Below are positions 7,912 through 15,266 of a stretch of 15,401 nt of DNA, piece by piece. This DNA comes from an uncultured Atopostipes sp. (GTDB taxonomy: Bacteria > Bacillota > Bacilli > Lactobacillales > Carnobacteriaceae_A), in contig CAMYQS010000009.1 in assembly GCA_947296835.1 (NCBI GenBank), positions 1 to 15,401 on the forward strand, read 5' to 3'. Position 1 is the first letter of the stretch. Every line of letters begins with the position of its first letter. The notes beneath the pieces are model-generated. The model was not told where the DNA came from and did no database searches. It saw only the letters and a program-made list of their open reading frames with translations. A program made the translations under genes and the position numbers.

Positions 7912-8454
7912 ATGATTATGGATACAGCGATTAAAGAAGTACTCATTTCAGAAGAAGAAATCATAGAAAAAACGAAAGAATTAGGTACAATCTTAGCAGA
8001 AGAGTATAAAGATAAAAACCCATTAGTTGTTGGGATTTTAAAAGGTGCACTTCCTTTCATGGCGGACTTAATGAAACAAATGCCAATCTTATTAGAATAT
8101 GACATGATGGACGTTTCAAGTTATGGAACAGGATTAACATCTTCAGGGGAAGTTAAAATCGTTAAAGATTTAGACGCTTCGATTGAAGGACGTCACGTCA
8201 TTATCGTAGAAGATATTATCGACACAGGTCGTACACTAAAGTACTTACAAGACATGTTAAACCGTCGTAATGCAGCTTCTGTTAAAATCGCAACGTTATT
8301 AGATAAGCCTTCAGGGCGCGTCACGGACTTAAACGTTGACTGGAAATGTTTCGATATTCCAGATGAGTTTGTTGTAGGATACGGATTAGACTACCGTGAA
8401 AACTACCGTAACTTACCATACGTTGGAATCTTAAAACCTGAAATTTACTATTGA
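7912..8454 (+). CDS. hpt: Hypoxanthine(-guanine) phosphoribosyltransferase
   Basis: This enzyme transfers phosphoribose from PRPP to hypoxanthine or guanine, giving IMP or GMP in purine salvage in the cytoplasm. The protein has 180 aa, the normal size. The PRPP-binding loop VEDIIDTGRTL starts at residue 99. Other family marks are GILKGALPFMADL near residue 42, the flexible loop segment MDVSSYGTGLTSSGEVKIVKDL, and the C-terminal FVVGYGLDYRENYRNLPYVG that holds the purine. The ATG at 7912 has an excellent AAAGGAG (7897-7903) at 8 nt; the in-frame ATG 7918 is a less likely alternative. It follows tilS by 23 nt and precedes ftsH, the same tilS-hpt-ftsH order as in many Firmicutes, where the Hpt and TilS proteins have been reported to influence ftsH expression. 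Confidence 0.97.
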   Translation: MIMDTAIKEVLISEEEIIEKTKELGTILAEEYKDKNPLVVGILKGALPFMADLMKQMPILLEYDMMDVSSYGTGLTSSGEVKIVKDLDASIEGRHVIIVEDIIDTGRTLKYLQDMLNRRNAASVKIATLLDKPSGRVTDLNVDWKCFDIPDEFVVGYGLDYRENYRNLPYVGILKPEIYY

Positions 8455-8498
8455 TAACAAGTGATTTAGTATTTTATAGAAAAGTCAAATATTATTCA

Positions 8499-8527
8499 TA
8501 GAGTTCACTAAGTTAGTGTGCTACTAT
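8499..8527 (+). promoter_or_regulatory. Possible extended -10 promoter with overlapping palindrome upstream of ftsH
   Basis: TACTAT (8522-8527, 5 of 6 to TATAAT) with TG one base upstream (TGCTACTAT) resembles an extended -10. The palindrome CACTAAGTTAGTG (8506-8518) falls in the presumed -35/-10 spacer. The -35 is not recognisable. The 154-nt hpt-ftsH gap holds no terminator, so ftsH may also be reached by readthrough from hpt. Confidence 0.35.
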
Positions 8528-8620
8528 GTTTAAAGGCATTTGATTAAATTCACGTCATATTAATCGAATGAAAAAGAAAACGTAAAAAAATAAATTAATC
8601 TAGTTAGTGTGGAGGATGAA

Positions 8621-10876
8621 ATGAAGAGAAGAAATTTTCTAAATAGTAGTCTCTTCTATATAGTTGTATTTTTGGGTGTTATTGGTTTAGCGAATATAGT
8701 TGCTAGCAATACAGGCTCAGAAAACACAGAAACGATCAGTACGACAGAGTTCGTTCAATATTTAGAAGAGGATCGAGTTGGCGAGTATTCTATTCAACCT
8801 GTAGGGGGCGTCTACGAAATCGTAGGGAAATTCCGCGAGGGTCAAGAAATAGAAACAGCTGCAACTTCGGATAACGATTCAATTGGTCTACCAATTTTTG
8901 GTGGAGAGAGTGAAGATTCAGCATCTGGATTTAAAGCACTCGTTTTAATGAATGATTCAGTTGTGAATGATATATATGTGATTACAAAAGAAAACAATGT
9001 GAAGATGGTATCGGTTGAAGAACCGACAACGAGTCTTTGGACAAGCCTAATCATTACGTTTTTACCATTTCTAGTATTCGGTGGTTTCCTCTATTATATG
9101 ATGAGACAAGCCGGACAATCGGGTGGAGGCGCAGGTGGTGGTCGTGGTGTGATGAACTTTGGTAAGTCACAAGCGAAAGAAGCTGATGCTGAAACAAGTA
9201 AGGTTCGTTTCTCAGATGTTGCGGGAGCAGATGAAGAGAAGCAAGAATTAGTTGAGATTGTTGAATTCTTAAAAGATCGTAGAAAATTTACCCAATTGGG
9301 TGCACGAATTCCAGCAGGTGTTCTATTAGAGGGACCTCCAGGAACAGGTAAAACATTGCTTGCAAAAGCAGTAGCCGGAGAATCTGGCGTTCCGTTCTAC
9401 AGCATTTCAGGTTCAGAGTTCGTTGAAATGTTCGTAGGGGTTGGAGCAAGTCGAGTAAGAGACTTATTTGAAAATGCTAAGAAAAACTCACCATCAATTA
9501 TCTTTATTGATGAGATTGATGCAGTTGGTCGTCAACGTGGAGCTGGAATGGGTGGAGGACACGATGAACGTGAACAAACACTTAACCAGTTACTAACGGA
9601 GATGGATGGTTTCGAAGGAAACGAAGGAATCATTGTTATGGCTGCGACTAACCGTTCAGATGTTTTAGACCCGGCACTATTACGTCCAGGTCGTTTTGAC
9701 CGTCGTATTATGGTCGGTCGTCCAGACGTTAAGGGACGCGAAGCAATATTGAAGGTACACGCACGTAACAAACCACTTTCAGATGACGTCAACTTAAAAT
9801 TAATCGCTCGTCAAACACCAGGATTCTCTGGTGCAGACTTAGAAAACTTACTAAACGAATCAGCATTAGTTGCTGCACGTCGTAACAGTAAAATCATCGA
9901 GCCGATCGATATGGATGAAGCACATGACCGAGTCATTGCAGGTCCAGCGAAGAAAGATCGTATTATGAACGAAACCGAACGTAAGATGGTTGCTTATCAT
10001 GAAGCCGGGCATACAGTTGCTGGTTTAGTATTGAGTGATGCACGTATTGTTCATAAAGTTACGATTGTACCACGCGGTCGCGCAGGTGGATATGCGATTA
10101 TGCTTCCAAGAGAAGATCGCTACCTAATGACTGAAAAAGACATGACAGAACAAATTGTTGGATTACTAGGTGGACGTGTAGCGGAAGAAGTATTCTTTGG
10201 TACACAATCTAGTGGTGCTTCAAATGACTTCCAGCAAGCCACACAATTGGCACGATCAATGGTTACTGAATATGGGATGAGTGCAAAACTTGGACCAGTT
10301 CAATATGAGCAAAACAACCAAGTATTCCTTGGGCGCGACTACGGTTCGTCTAAAGCGTACTCTGAACAAATTGCTTATGAAATTGATGCAGAAGTCTTAC
10401 GCATTATGAATGAAGGACACGCACGTGCTACAGAAATTATTAAAGCACATGGTCCACAAATGAAATTAATTGCAGAACACTTACTTGAATATGAAACACT
10501 TAACGAAATTGAAATTAAGAGTCTATTCGAAGACGGTGTAATGCCTTCGCGCAATAATGAAGAAGTAGATTATCCTCGTGAAACGGAAGAAGAGCCGGAT
10601 CAAGCAGGAACATCTTATGATGAAATTAAACGAGCGCACGAAAAACGCGTGAAAGAAATGGAAAGATTGTTTGAAGAGCAAAAAGATGGTCGTCGTACCT
10701 TGGATGCTTCTGAAACCGATCAATCCGATTCAGACACAGATGAAGAAGGGCTTTTAGAACCGGAAACAAAAACTGAAATCGAACCTGAAGATGTGGATGT
10801 TGAGGAATTAAAAGAAGAATCTTCTGAAGAGAACATTACTGAAAAAAAAGAAGACAACGATAACGAATCAGATTAA
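8621..10876 (+). CDS. ftsH: ATP-dependent zinc metalloprotease FtsH
   Basis: FtsH is a membrane-anchored hexameric AAA+ protease that degrades misfolded membrane proteins and regulators. There is an N-terminal membrane helix (about 8-27), an extracytoplasmic domain, and a second helix (about 138-162) followed by a Gly-rich linker. The AAA+ domain has Walker A GPPGTGKT at 238-245, Walker B IIFIDEID at 293-300 and the second region of homology ATNRSDVLDPALLRPGRFDRR. The zinc site HEAGH is at 460-464, with the third ligand expected in SGASNDFQQAT. The last 60-odd residues are an Asp/Glu/Ser/Thr tail, making 751 aa against about 640 in B. subtilis. ATG 8621 is chosen, with GGAGG at 8611-8615; GTG 8609 would overlap that site. 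A strong terminator follows. Confidence 0.97.
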   Translation: MKRRNFLNSSLFYIVVFLGVIGLANIVASNTGSENTETISTTEFVQYLEEDRVGEYSIQPVGGVYEIVGKFREGQEIETAATSDNDSIGLPIFGGESEDSASGFKALVLMNDSVVNDIYVITKENNVKMVSVEEPTTSLWTSLIITFLPFLVFGGFLYYMMRQAGQSGGGAGGGRGVMNFGKSQAKEADAETSKVRFSDVAGADEEKQELVEIVEFLKDRRKFTQLGARIPAGVLLEGPPGTGKTLLAKAVAGESGVPFYSISGSEFVEMFVGVGASRVRDLFENAKKNSPSIIFIDEIDAVGRQRGAGMGGGHDEREQTLNQLLTEMDGFEGNEGIIVMAATNRSDVLDPALLRPGRFDRRIMVGRPDVKGREAILKVHARNKPLSDDVNLKLIARQTPGFSGADLENLLNESALVAARRNSKIIEPIDMDEAHDRVIAGPAKKDRIMNETERKMVAYHEAGHTVAGLVLSDARIVHKVTIVPRGRAGGYAIMLPREDRYLMTEKDMTEQIVGLLGGRVAEEVFFGTQSSGASNDFQQATQLARSMVTEYGMSAKLGPVQYEQNNQVFLGRDYGSSKAYSEQIAYEIDAEVLRIMNEGHARATEIIKAHGPQMKLIAEHLLEYETLNEIEIKSLFEDGVMPSRNNEEVDYPRETEEEPDQAGTSYDEIKRAHEKRVKEMERLFEEQKDGRRTLDASETDQSDSDTDEEGLLEPETKTEIEPEDVDVEELKEESSEENITEKKEDNDNESD

Positions 10877-10916
10877 TTGTTGTCAGACATTTAAAAAGTT
10901 AAAATAATAGTTAAAG

Positions 10917-10948
10917 AAGAGGGAGCGAAATTCGCTATCCTCTTTTTT
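10917..10948 (+). terminator. Intrinsic terminator after ftsH
   Basis: A long stem AAGAGGGAGCGAA (10917-10929) pairs with 10931-10944, with one bulged A (10937) and one G-U pair. It is followed by a T tract up to 10948. It closes the tilS-hpt-ftsH unit. Confidence 0.9.
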
Positions 10949-10993
10949 AACGGATAATGACTATAAATAAATGAATAAGAAAGCGTGAGAGAA

Positions 10994-11875
10994 ATGTCAG
11001 ACTCTTTAATTAAAGCACTAGCTTATAATAATGAAATACGAGTATATGTAATTAATGCGACAAACATGGTAGAAGAAGCTAGAAAGTTACACGATTCGTG
11101 GAGTACAGCAACGGCTGCAATCGGTCGTACGATTATCGGGACAACATTATTAGGGGCAACACTGAAAAATGAACAGGATAAATTAACGGTACGCATTCAA
11201 GGTAATGGACCACTCGGACACATTATCGCAGATAGTAATATGTATGGAGAAACAAAAGCTTATGTGGATAACCCACATGTAACCCTAGACTTAAATGATA
11301 AAGGGAAGCTAGATGTAAAAGGGGCAGTCGGAACAGAAGGTATGTTAAGTGTTTCAAAAGACCAAGGACTGAAGACACCTTTCTCAGGACAAGTTCCTCT
11401 AATTAGTGGAGAATTAGCAGAAGACTTTACGTACTACATGGCAGTTTCAGAACAGACACCTTCTGCATTTGGTTTATCCGTTCTTGTGAACCCAGATGAA
11501 TCTGTACAAACAGCAGGAGGCTTTATGATTCAAGTATTACCAGGAGCGTCGGATGAAACGATTGACGAACTTGAAAAAACAATCCAACAAATTCCACAAA
11601 TCTCGGATTCTTTAGATAAGAATACAGATTTAGAAGCAATCTTAATTCAACTTGTTGGTGAGGATAATTATAAAATATTGGAAGAAATGCCTGTTTCATT
11701 TAAATGTGACTGTTCGAAAGAGCGTTTTTCAAACGCAATCGTTTCATTAGGTAAGGATGAAATTCAGCAAATGATTGATGAAGATGGTGGCGCTGAAGCT
11801 GTCTGTCATTTTTGTCGTAGCAAATACGAATATGATATTAATGAATTAGAAGCATTGAAAGAGGAAGCAAAGTAA
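10994..11875 (+). CDS. hslO: Redox-regulated holdase chaperone Hsp33
   Basis: Hsp33 is a cytoplasmic chaperone that is inactive when its cysteines bind zinc and active as a holdase after oxidation and partial unfolding. The protein has 293 aa. The N-terminal core starts SLIKALAYNNEIRVYVINAT and holds GRTIIGTTLLG, RIQGNGPLG, YVDNP and GTEGMLSVSKD. The redox switch has the expected four cysteines: CDC at 238 and 240 and CHFC at 271 and 274. ATG 10994 gives the family-typical N-terminus; GTG 10985 is in frame three codons earlier. The ribosome binding site is weak for either start (AAAG, GAGAG), which is unusual here. It lies 45 nt after the ftsH terminator with no clear promoter, and 126 nt before lysS. 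It is next to ftsH as in other Bacilli. Confidence 0.95.
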   Translation: MSDSLIKALAYNNEIRVYVINATNMVEEARKLHDSWSTATAAIGRTIIGTTLLGATLKNEQDKLTVRIQGNGPLGHIIADSNMYGETKAYVDNPHVTLDLNDKGKLDVKGAVGTEGMLSVSKDQGLKTPFSGQVPLISGELAEDFTYYMAVSEQTPSAFGLSVLVNPDESVQTAGGFMIQVLPGASDETIDELEKTIQQIPQISDSLDKNTDLEAILIQLVGEDNYKILEEMPVSFKCDCSKERFSNAIVSLGKDEIQQMIDEDGGAEAVCHFCRSKYEYDINELEALKEEAK

Positions 11876-11904
11876 ACTTCTTTGAAATGTAGCTATCGGT
11901 TCGC

Positions 11905-11950
11905 TGTAAAATGTGCTAATATTGAAGCGATTATTCATTTAAACTAATAT
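11905..11950 (+). promoter_or_regulatory. Possible promoter region of lysS
   Basis: Two overlapping weak candidates are visible: TGCTAATAT (TAATAT at 11917-11922 with TG upstream), and TTGAAG (11922-11927) 17 bp from TAATAT (11945-11950). The octamer CTAATATT occurs at 11916-11923 and 11944-11951. No terminator separates hslO from lysS, so cotranscription is also possible. No T-box elements are seen. Confidence 0.3.
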
Positions 11951-12001
11951 TAAAACGAAAGAACGAATCAAATCTATAGAAATGCGAGGAGACGAGTAAT
12001 A

Positions 12002-13504
12002 ATGACAAAAGATAATGAGCACATCGAATCACTTAACGATCAAATGATTATTAGACGTGAAAAGATGGAAGAACTTAGAAAAAATGGCATCGACCCATTT
12101 GGTGGCCCTTTTAAACGATCACACTATTCGACTGAACTACAGTCAGAGTATGATCACTTATCAAAAGCAGAGCTAAGTGAAAAAGCAATCCCAGCTAAAG
12201 TAAGCGGACGCCTGATGGCAAAACGTGGTAGTGGTAAAGCAGGATTTGCAAACTTAAAAGATAATAAAGGTAATATTCAAATCTATGTTCGTTTAGACGC
12301 AGTAGGTGAAGAACAATACGAAATCTTCAAGCATGCCGACTTAGGTGACTTTATCGGTGTTGAAGGTGACTTAATGAAAACAAATACAGGCGAATTAACA
12401 GTTCGTGCTGATAAAGTAGAGTTCTTGACGAAAGCACTTCGTCCATTACCAGATCAATACTATGGCTTAAGTGATGTTGAAACACGTTACCGTAAACGCT
12501 ACTTAGACTTAATTACAAACGAAGAGAGCATGGACCGTTTTGTAAAACGTAGCCAGATTATTTCAGAGATCCGTCATTATCTTACAACTAAAGGGTATAT
12601 TGAAGTTGAAACACCAACACTTCATAACCTAGCAGGTGGAGCAGCAGCTCGTCCTTTTACTACGCACCATAACGCATTAGATATGGAATTATACTTACGA
12701 ATTGCGCTAGAGCTACACTTAAAACGTCTAGTTATCGGTGGTATGGAGAAAGTCTTTGAAATTGGACGTGTATTCCGTAACGAAGGAATTGACACAACAC
12801 ATAACCCTGAATTTACAATGCTAGAATTATATACAGCTTATCACGACTACTGGGACGTAATGGATTTAGTAGAAGACTTAATCCAGCACGTTGCAACAAC
12901 AGTAGTGGGCGACACAACACTTGAATTTGGTGATCTTGAAATCGAACTTGGTGGAAAATGGGCTCGCCGTCACATGGTAGATTTAATTAAAGATAAAACG
13001 GGTGTAGATTTCTGGCAAGAGATGTCAGATGAAGAAGCACGTGCAATCGCGAAAGAGCACAATGTTGAAATTGAAGACTATGCAACATTTGGACATGTTA
13101 TTAACGAATTCTTCGAAACATTCATCGAAGAAGATTTAGTACAACCAACATTTGTATACGGTCACCCAATTGAAATCTCACCACTTGCGAAGAAAAACGA
13201 CGAAGATCCTCGATTCACGGATCGTTTCGAGTTCTTTATTGCAGGTAACGAGTACGGGAATGCGTTCAGTGAGTTAAATGACCCAATCGACCAACGTGAG
13301 CGTTTTGAAGCACAAGAAACAGAACGTGACCAAGGTAACGATGAAGCACATGGTATCGACGAAGACTTCGTAGAAGCATTAGAATACGGTTTACCGCCAA
13401 CAGGTGGATTAGGTATCGGTATTGATCGTCTAGTCATGCTGTTAACCAATACACAATCAATCCGTGATGTTATCTTGTTCCCAACGATGCGTAACATGGA
13501 CTAA
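12002..13504 (+). CDS. lysS: Lysyl-tRNA synthetase, class II
   Basis: LysRS charges tRNA-Lys in the cytoplasm. The 500 aa protein is full length. An N-terminal OB-fold anticodon-binding domain (about 55-155: VSGRLMAKRGSGKAGFANL, GNIQIYVR) precedes the class II catalytic core. Motif 2 is FEIGRVFRNEGID with Arg259 and Glu261, followed by THNPEFTMLE. Motif 3 is GIGIDRLVM with Arg476, ending in RDVILFPTMR. PVEISPLAKK-type substrate-site residues are present as HPIEISPLAKK. The ATG at 12002 is 10 nt from GAGGAG (11986-11991). The gene follows hslO directly; the dus-type tRNA dihydrouridine synthase often found just before lysS in related genomes is absent. A strong terminator ends the unit. Confidence 0.98.
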   Translation: MTKDNEHIESLNDQMIIRREKMEELRKNGIDPFGGPFKRSHYSTELQSEYDHLSKAELSEKAIPAKVSGRLMAKRGSGKAGFANLKDNKGNIQIYVRLDAVGEEQYEIFKHADLGDFIGVEGDLMKTNTGELTVRADKVEFLTKALRPLPDQYYGLSDVETRYRKRYLDLITNEESMDRFVKRSQIISEIRHYLTTKGYIEVETPTLHNLAGGAAARPFTTHHNALDMELYLRIALELHLKRLVIGGMEKVFEIGRVFRNEGIDTTHNPEFTMLELYTAYHDYWDVMDLVEDLIQHVATTVVGDTTLEFGDLEIELGGKWARRHMVDLIKDKTGVDFWQEMSDEEARAIAKEHNVEIEDYATFGHVINEFFETFIEEDLVQPTFVYGHPIEISPLAKKNDEDPRFTDRFEFFIAGNEYGNAFSELNDPIDQRERFEAQETERDQGNDEAHGIDEDFVEALEYGLPPTGGLGIGIDRLVMLLTNTQSIRDVILFPTMRNMD

Positions 13505-13517
13505 TCGAATAAAATGG

Positions 13518-13556
13518 AAAAGCCAATTGCTGATTTTTGTGCAATTGGCTTTTTTT
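13518..13556 (+). terminator. Intrinsic terminator after lysS
   Basis: The perfect inverted repeat AAAAGCCAATTGC (13518-13530) / GCAATTGGCTTTT (13541-13553) has a 10-nt loop and runs into a T tract ending at 13556. It lies 13 nt after the lysS stop. Confidence 0.95.
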
Positions 13557-13562
13557 CTGTAC

Positions 13563-13568
13563 TATAAA
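13563..13568 (+). promoter_or_regulatory. Possible -10 element for the AI-2E-family gene
   Basis: TATAAA sits just after the lysS terminator and about 40 bp before the next start codon. No matching -35 at 16-18 bp is visible, because that position falls in the terminator stem. A promoter is expected here because the terminator is strong. Confidence 0.3.
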
Positions 13569-13609
13569 ATTACAAGTTACTCTATTAAGGACAGAAGGAG
13601 TTGTATGAC

Positions 13610-14827
13610 ATGACGGACAAACAGACAAGGTGGATGAAATTCTTAGGAGGAAAGAACATCCTGTTTACATTGGGCGTCTTAATCTTAGTCGCCCTGACAT
13701 TTCTTTTGTATTCACAATTGAATTTTATACTGAATCCAATTGTAACGATGCTAGCCGCAGTGTTAACCCCTTTAATTATATCTTTCATTCTATTTTATTT
13801 GCTCTCACCAATCGTAAAATTTGTTGAAGAGAAGGGCGTACCAAGACTAATCGCCATTATAGGTCTCTATATTTTATTTCTAGGATTGATTGTACTATTA
13901 TTAGTCTGGTTAATTCCTATTTTACAACAACAGCTAGAAGACTTAATAAATGCATTACCCTCTTTATTTGCTCAAGTCCAAGACTTTGTAACAAATTTAG
14001 CGAGCAATTTCTTAACCACTGACAGTCAAAGAGATGACTTTCAACAAGTGTTAGATTCCTTTAGTAACATTGAAACGAACTTCATTAATTATCTATCAGA
14101 CGGATTCTCAGGAATTGGCTCAATAGTCTCTAGTGTTACGAATGTCGTATTGATGCTATTCATGGTGCCGATTATCCTATTCTTCTTATTGAAAGATGGA
14201 TCGATGTTCTTAGCAGGTTTCATGGCAAAAATCCCACCAAAGAATCGAAAAGATACGGCATCTATTTTAGCCGCTATTGATTCTCAAGTTGGCGATTACG
14301 TAAAAGGACAAATTTTAATAGCGCTCATTAACGGCGTAATGATGTTCATTGGTTTTAGTATTATCGGATTGAACTATAGTGGGGTGTTAGCTGTGGCGGG
14401 GGGAATCCTATCTTTCATTCCATACTTAGGTCCAACTTTAACTTTTTTACCTGCAGTCTTTATTGCGTTAAGTGCTTCGTTCTTCATGGTTGTGAAGCTA
14501 GTAATCGTGTGGGTTGTTATCCAATTCGTTGAAGGAAACTTGATAGAGCCAAACGTAATGGGGCGTCGATTGAACGTGCACCCTGTATCAATCATCTTCA
14601 TTCTATTGATTATGGGAGAACTACTAGGGCTGATCGGAATGTTAATAGGAGTACCTCTGTATGCAATCCTTAGAGTGTTGTTTAATTTTGCTAATCAAAA
14701 ATTCCAGAAACGATATAATCGATACTATGGGACAGAATCGGATCGTTATGAAGTACAAACCTTAGAAGAAATTTACGATTTAGAAGAAAAAACAAAAGAA
14801 ATAGCAGAAGTTCGAATCGAAAAATAA
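13610..14827 (+). CDS. AI-2E family (PF01594-type, YdiK/YhhT/TqsA-like) membrane protein
   Basis: This is a 405 aa polytopic membrane protein of the family once called UPF0118. It has two N-terminal hydrophobic segments close together (ILFTLGVLILVALTFLLY; VTMLAAVLTPLIISFILFYL) and a third at about 80-105. A soluble loop follows (LEDLINALPSLFAQVQDF onward), then a cluster of helices with the family signature GDYVKGQILIALINGVMMFIGF, SFIPYLGP, FVEGNLIEPNVMGRRLNVHP and GLIGMLIGVPLYA. The C-terminus is charged and cytoplasmic. Family members range from autoinducer-2 exporters to Na+/H+ or small-molecule transporters, so the substrate is unknown here. ATG 13610 has AAGGAG (13595-13600) at 9 nt; TTG 13601 abuts it. 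It stands alone between two terminators. Confidence 0.92.
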   Translation: MTDKQTRWMKFLGGKNILFTLGVLILVALTFLLYSQLNFILNPIVTMLAAVLTPLIISFILFYLLSPIVKFVEEKGVPRLIAIIGLYILFLGLIVLLLVWLIPILQQQLEDLINALPSLFAQVQDFVTNLASNFLTTDSQRDDFQQVLDSFSNIETNFINYLSDGFSGIGSIVSSVTNVVLMLFMVPIILFFLLKDGSMFLAGFMAKIPPKNRKDTASILAAIDSQVGDYVKGQILIALINGVMMFIGFSIIGLNYSGVLAVAGGILSFIPYLGPTLTFLPAVFIALSASFFMVVKLVIVWVVIQFVEGNLIEPNVMGRRLNVHPVSIIFILLIMGELLGLIGMLIGVPLYAILRVLFNFANQKFQKRYNRYYGTESDRYEVQTLEEIYDLEEKTKEIAEVRIEK

Positions 14828-14847
14828 TAGAATATCGATTTATTTAG

Positions 14848-14900
14848 AATCATTTGAGCAGGAGGTGAAATGAGAAACCTCTTTCAAATGATTTTTTTTT
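14848..14900 (+). terminator. Two-tier intrinsic terminator after the AI-2E-family gene
   Basis: The outer stem AATCATTTGA (14848-14857) pairs perfectly with TCAAATGATT (14884-14893), and an inner stem GAGGT (14862-14866) pairs with ACCTC (14877-14881) around a 10-nt loop. T residues run from 14892 to 14900. The inner left arm is an ideal Shine-Dalgarno sequence, and the loop holds an ATG (14870). Confidence 0.9.
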
Positions 14901-14902
14901 GA

Positions 14903-15165
14903 GGAACTAAAAGGAATGTTTGTCTTCTATAGAAGAATATTCAAATTAATTTACATAGAGCGAGAAGAATTAAATCTGGATATCAGAAAAAATAGAGACG
15001 TTTATCAGATAAATAGAAGAGGTATTCTGAAGGATAAGTTGATGTGTGAATCGAATCAGATAAAAAAACAGAAAAAGTTTAAAAATCTAGGTGTTGTCAT
15101 CACAACGTTAAAGGGAGGTTTGAAGTAGAAAATGAAAAGAAAAGTATATTGTTTTCAAAAAGTAG
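14903..15165 (+). other. Gene-poor spacer between terminator and rRNA promoters
   Basis: No gene can be supported in this AT-rich stretch. A 70-codon open frame (14916-15128) exists, but its lysine/arginine/isoleucine-rich product resembles no family I know, and its ribosome binding site is poor (AAGGA abuts the ATG; GAGG is 11 nt away). GGGAGG (15113-15118) precedes a 17-codon frame at 15132 at a long spacing. The A-rich 15127-15165 may act as an UP element for the first rRNA promoter. Confidence 0.5.
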
Positions 15166-15194
15166 TTGACCTTATTATCGTATGATGGTAAGAT
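15166..15194 (+). promoter_or_regulatory. rRNA operon promoter P1 (sigma-A type)
   Basis: TTGACC (15166-15171) and TAAGAT (15189-15194) are separated by exactly 17 bp, with A-rich sequence upstream. Initiation is expected near 15201-15202. Its position ahead of the boxA leader identifies it as the upstream of two tandem rRNA promoters. Confidence 0.8.
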
Positions 15195-15266
15195 ATCTCT
15201 TGTCGCTGATTCAAGGCGATAACGAATTGGAAGAAAAAAGAAAAGATACAAAATGAAAATTAGTAT

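Noticed and set aside
8480..8500. CtsR-like operator AGTCAAA upstream of ftsH
   Set aside because: One half-site resembles RGTCAAA, but the expected second direct repeat after 3 nt reads TATTCAT, so the consensus is not met.
11876..12001. T-box riboswitch ahead of lysS
   Set aside because: The gap is too short and has no T-box sequence, specifier stem or terminator/antiterminator pair.
14916..15128. 70-codon ORF between the AI-2E-family gene and the rRNA promoters
   Set aside because: Poor ribosome binding site, AGA-heavy low-complexity composition, no recognisable family, and location in a pre-rRNA spacer. It was described as a spacer rather than called as a gene.
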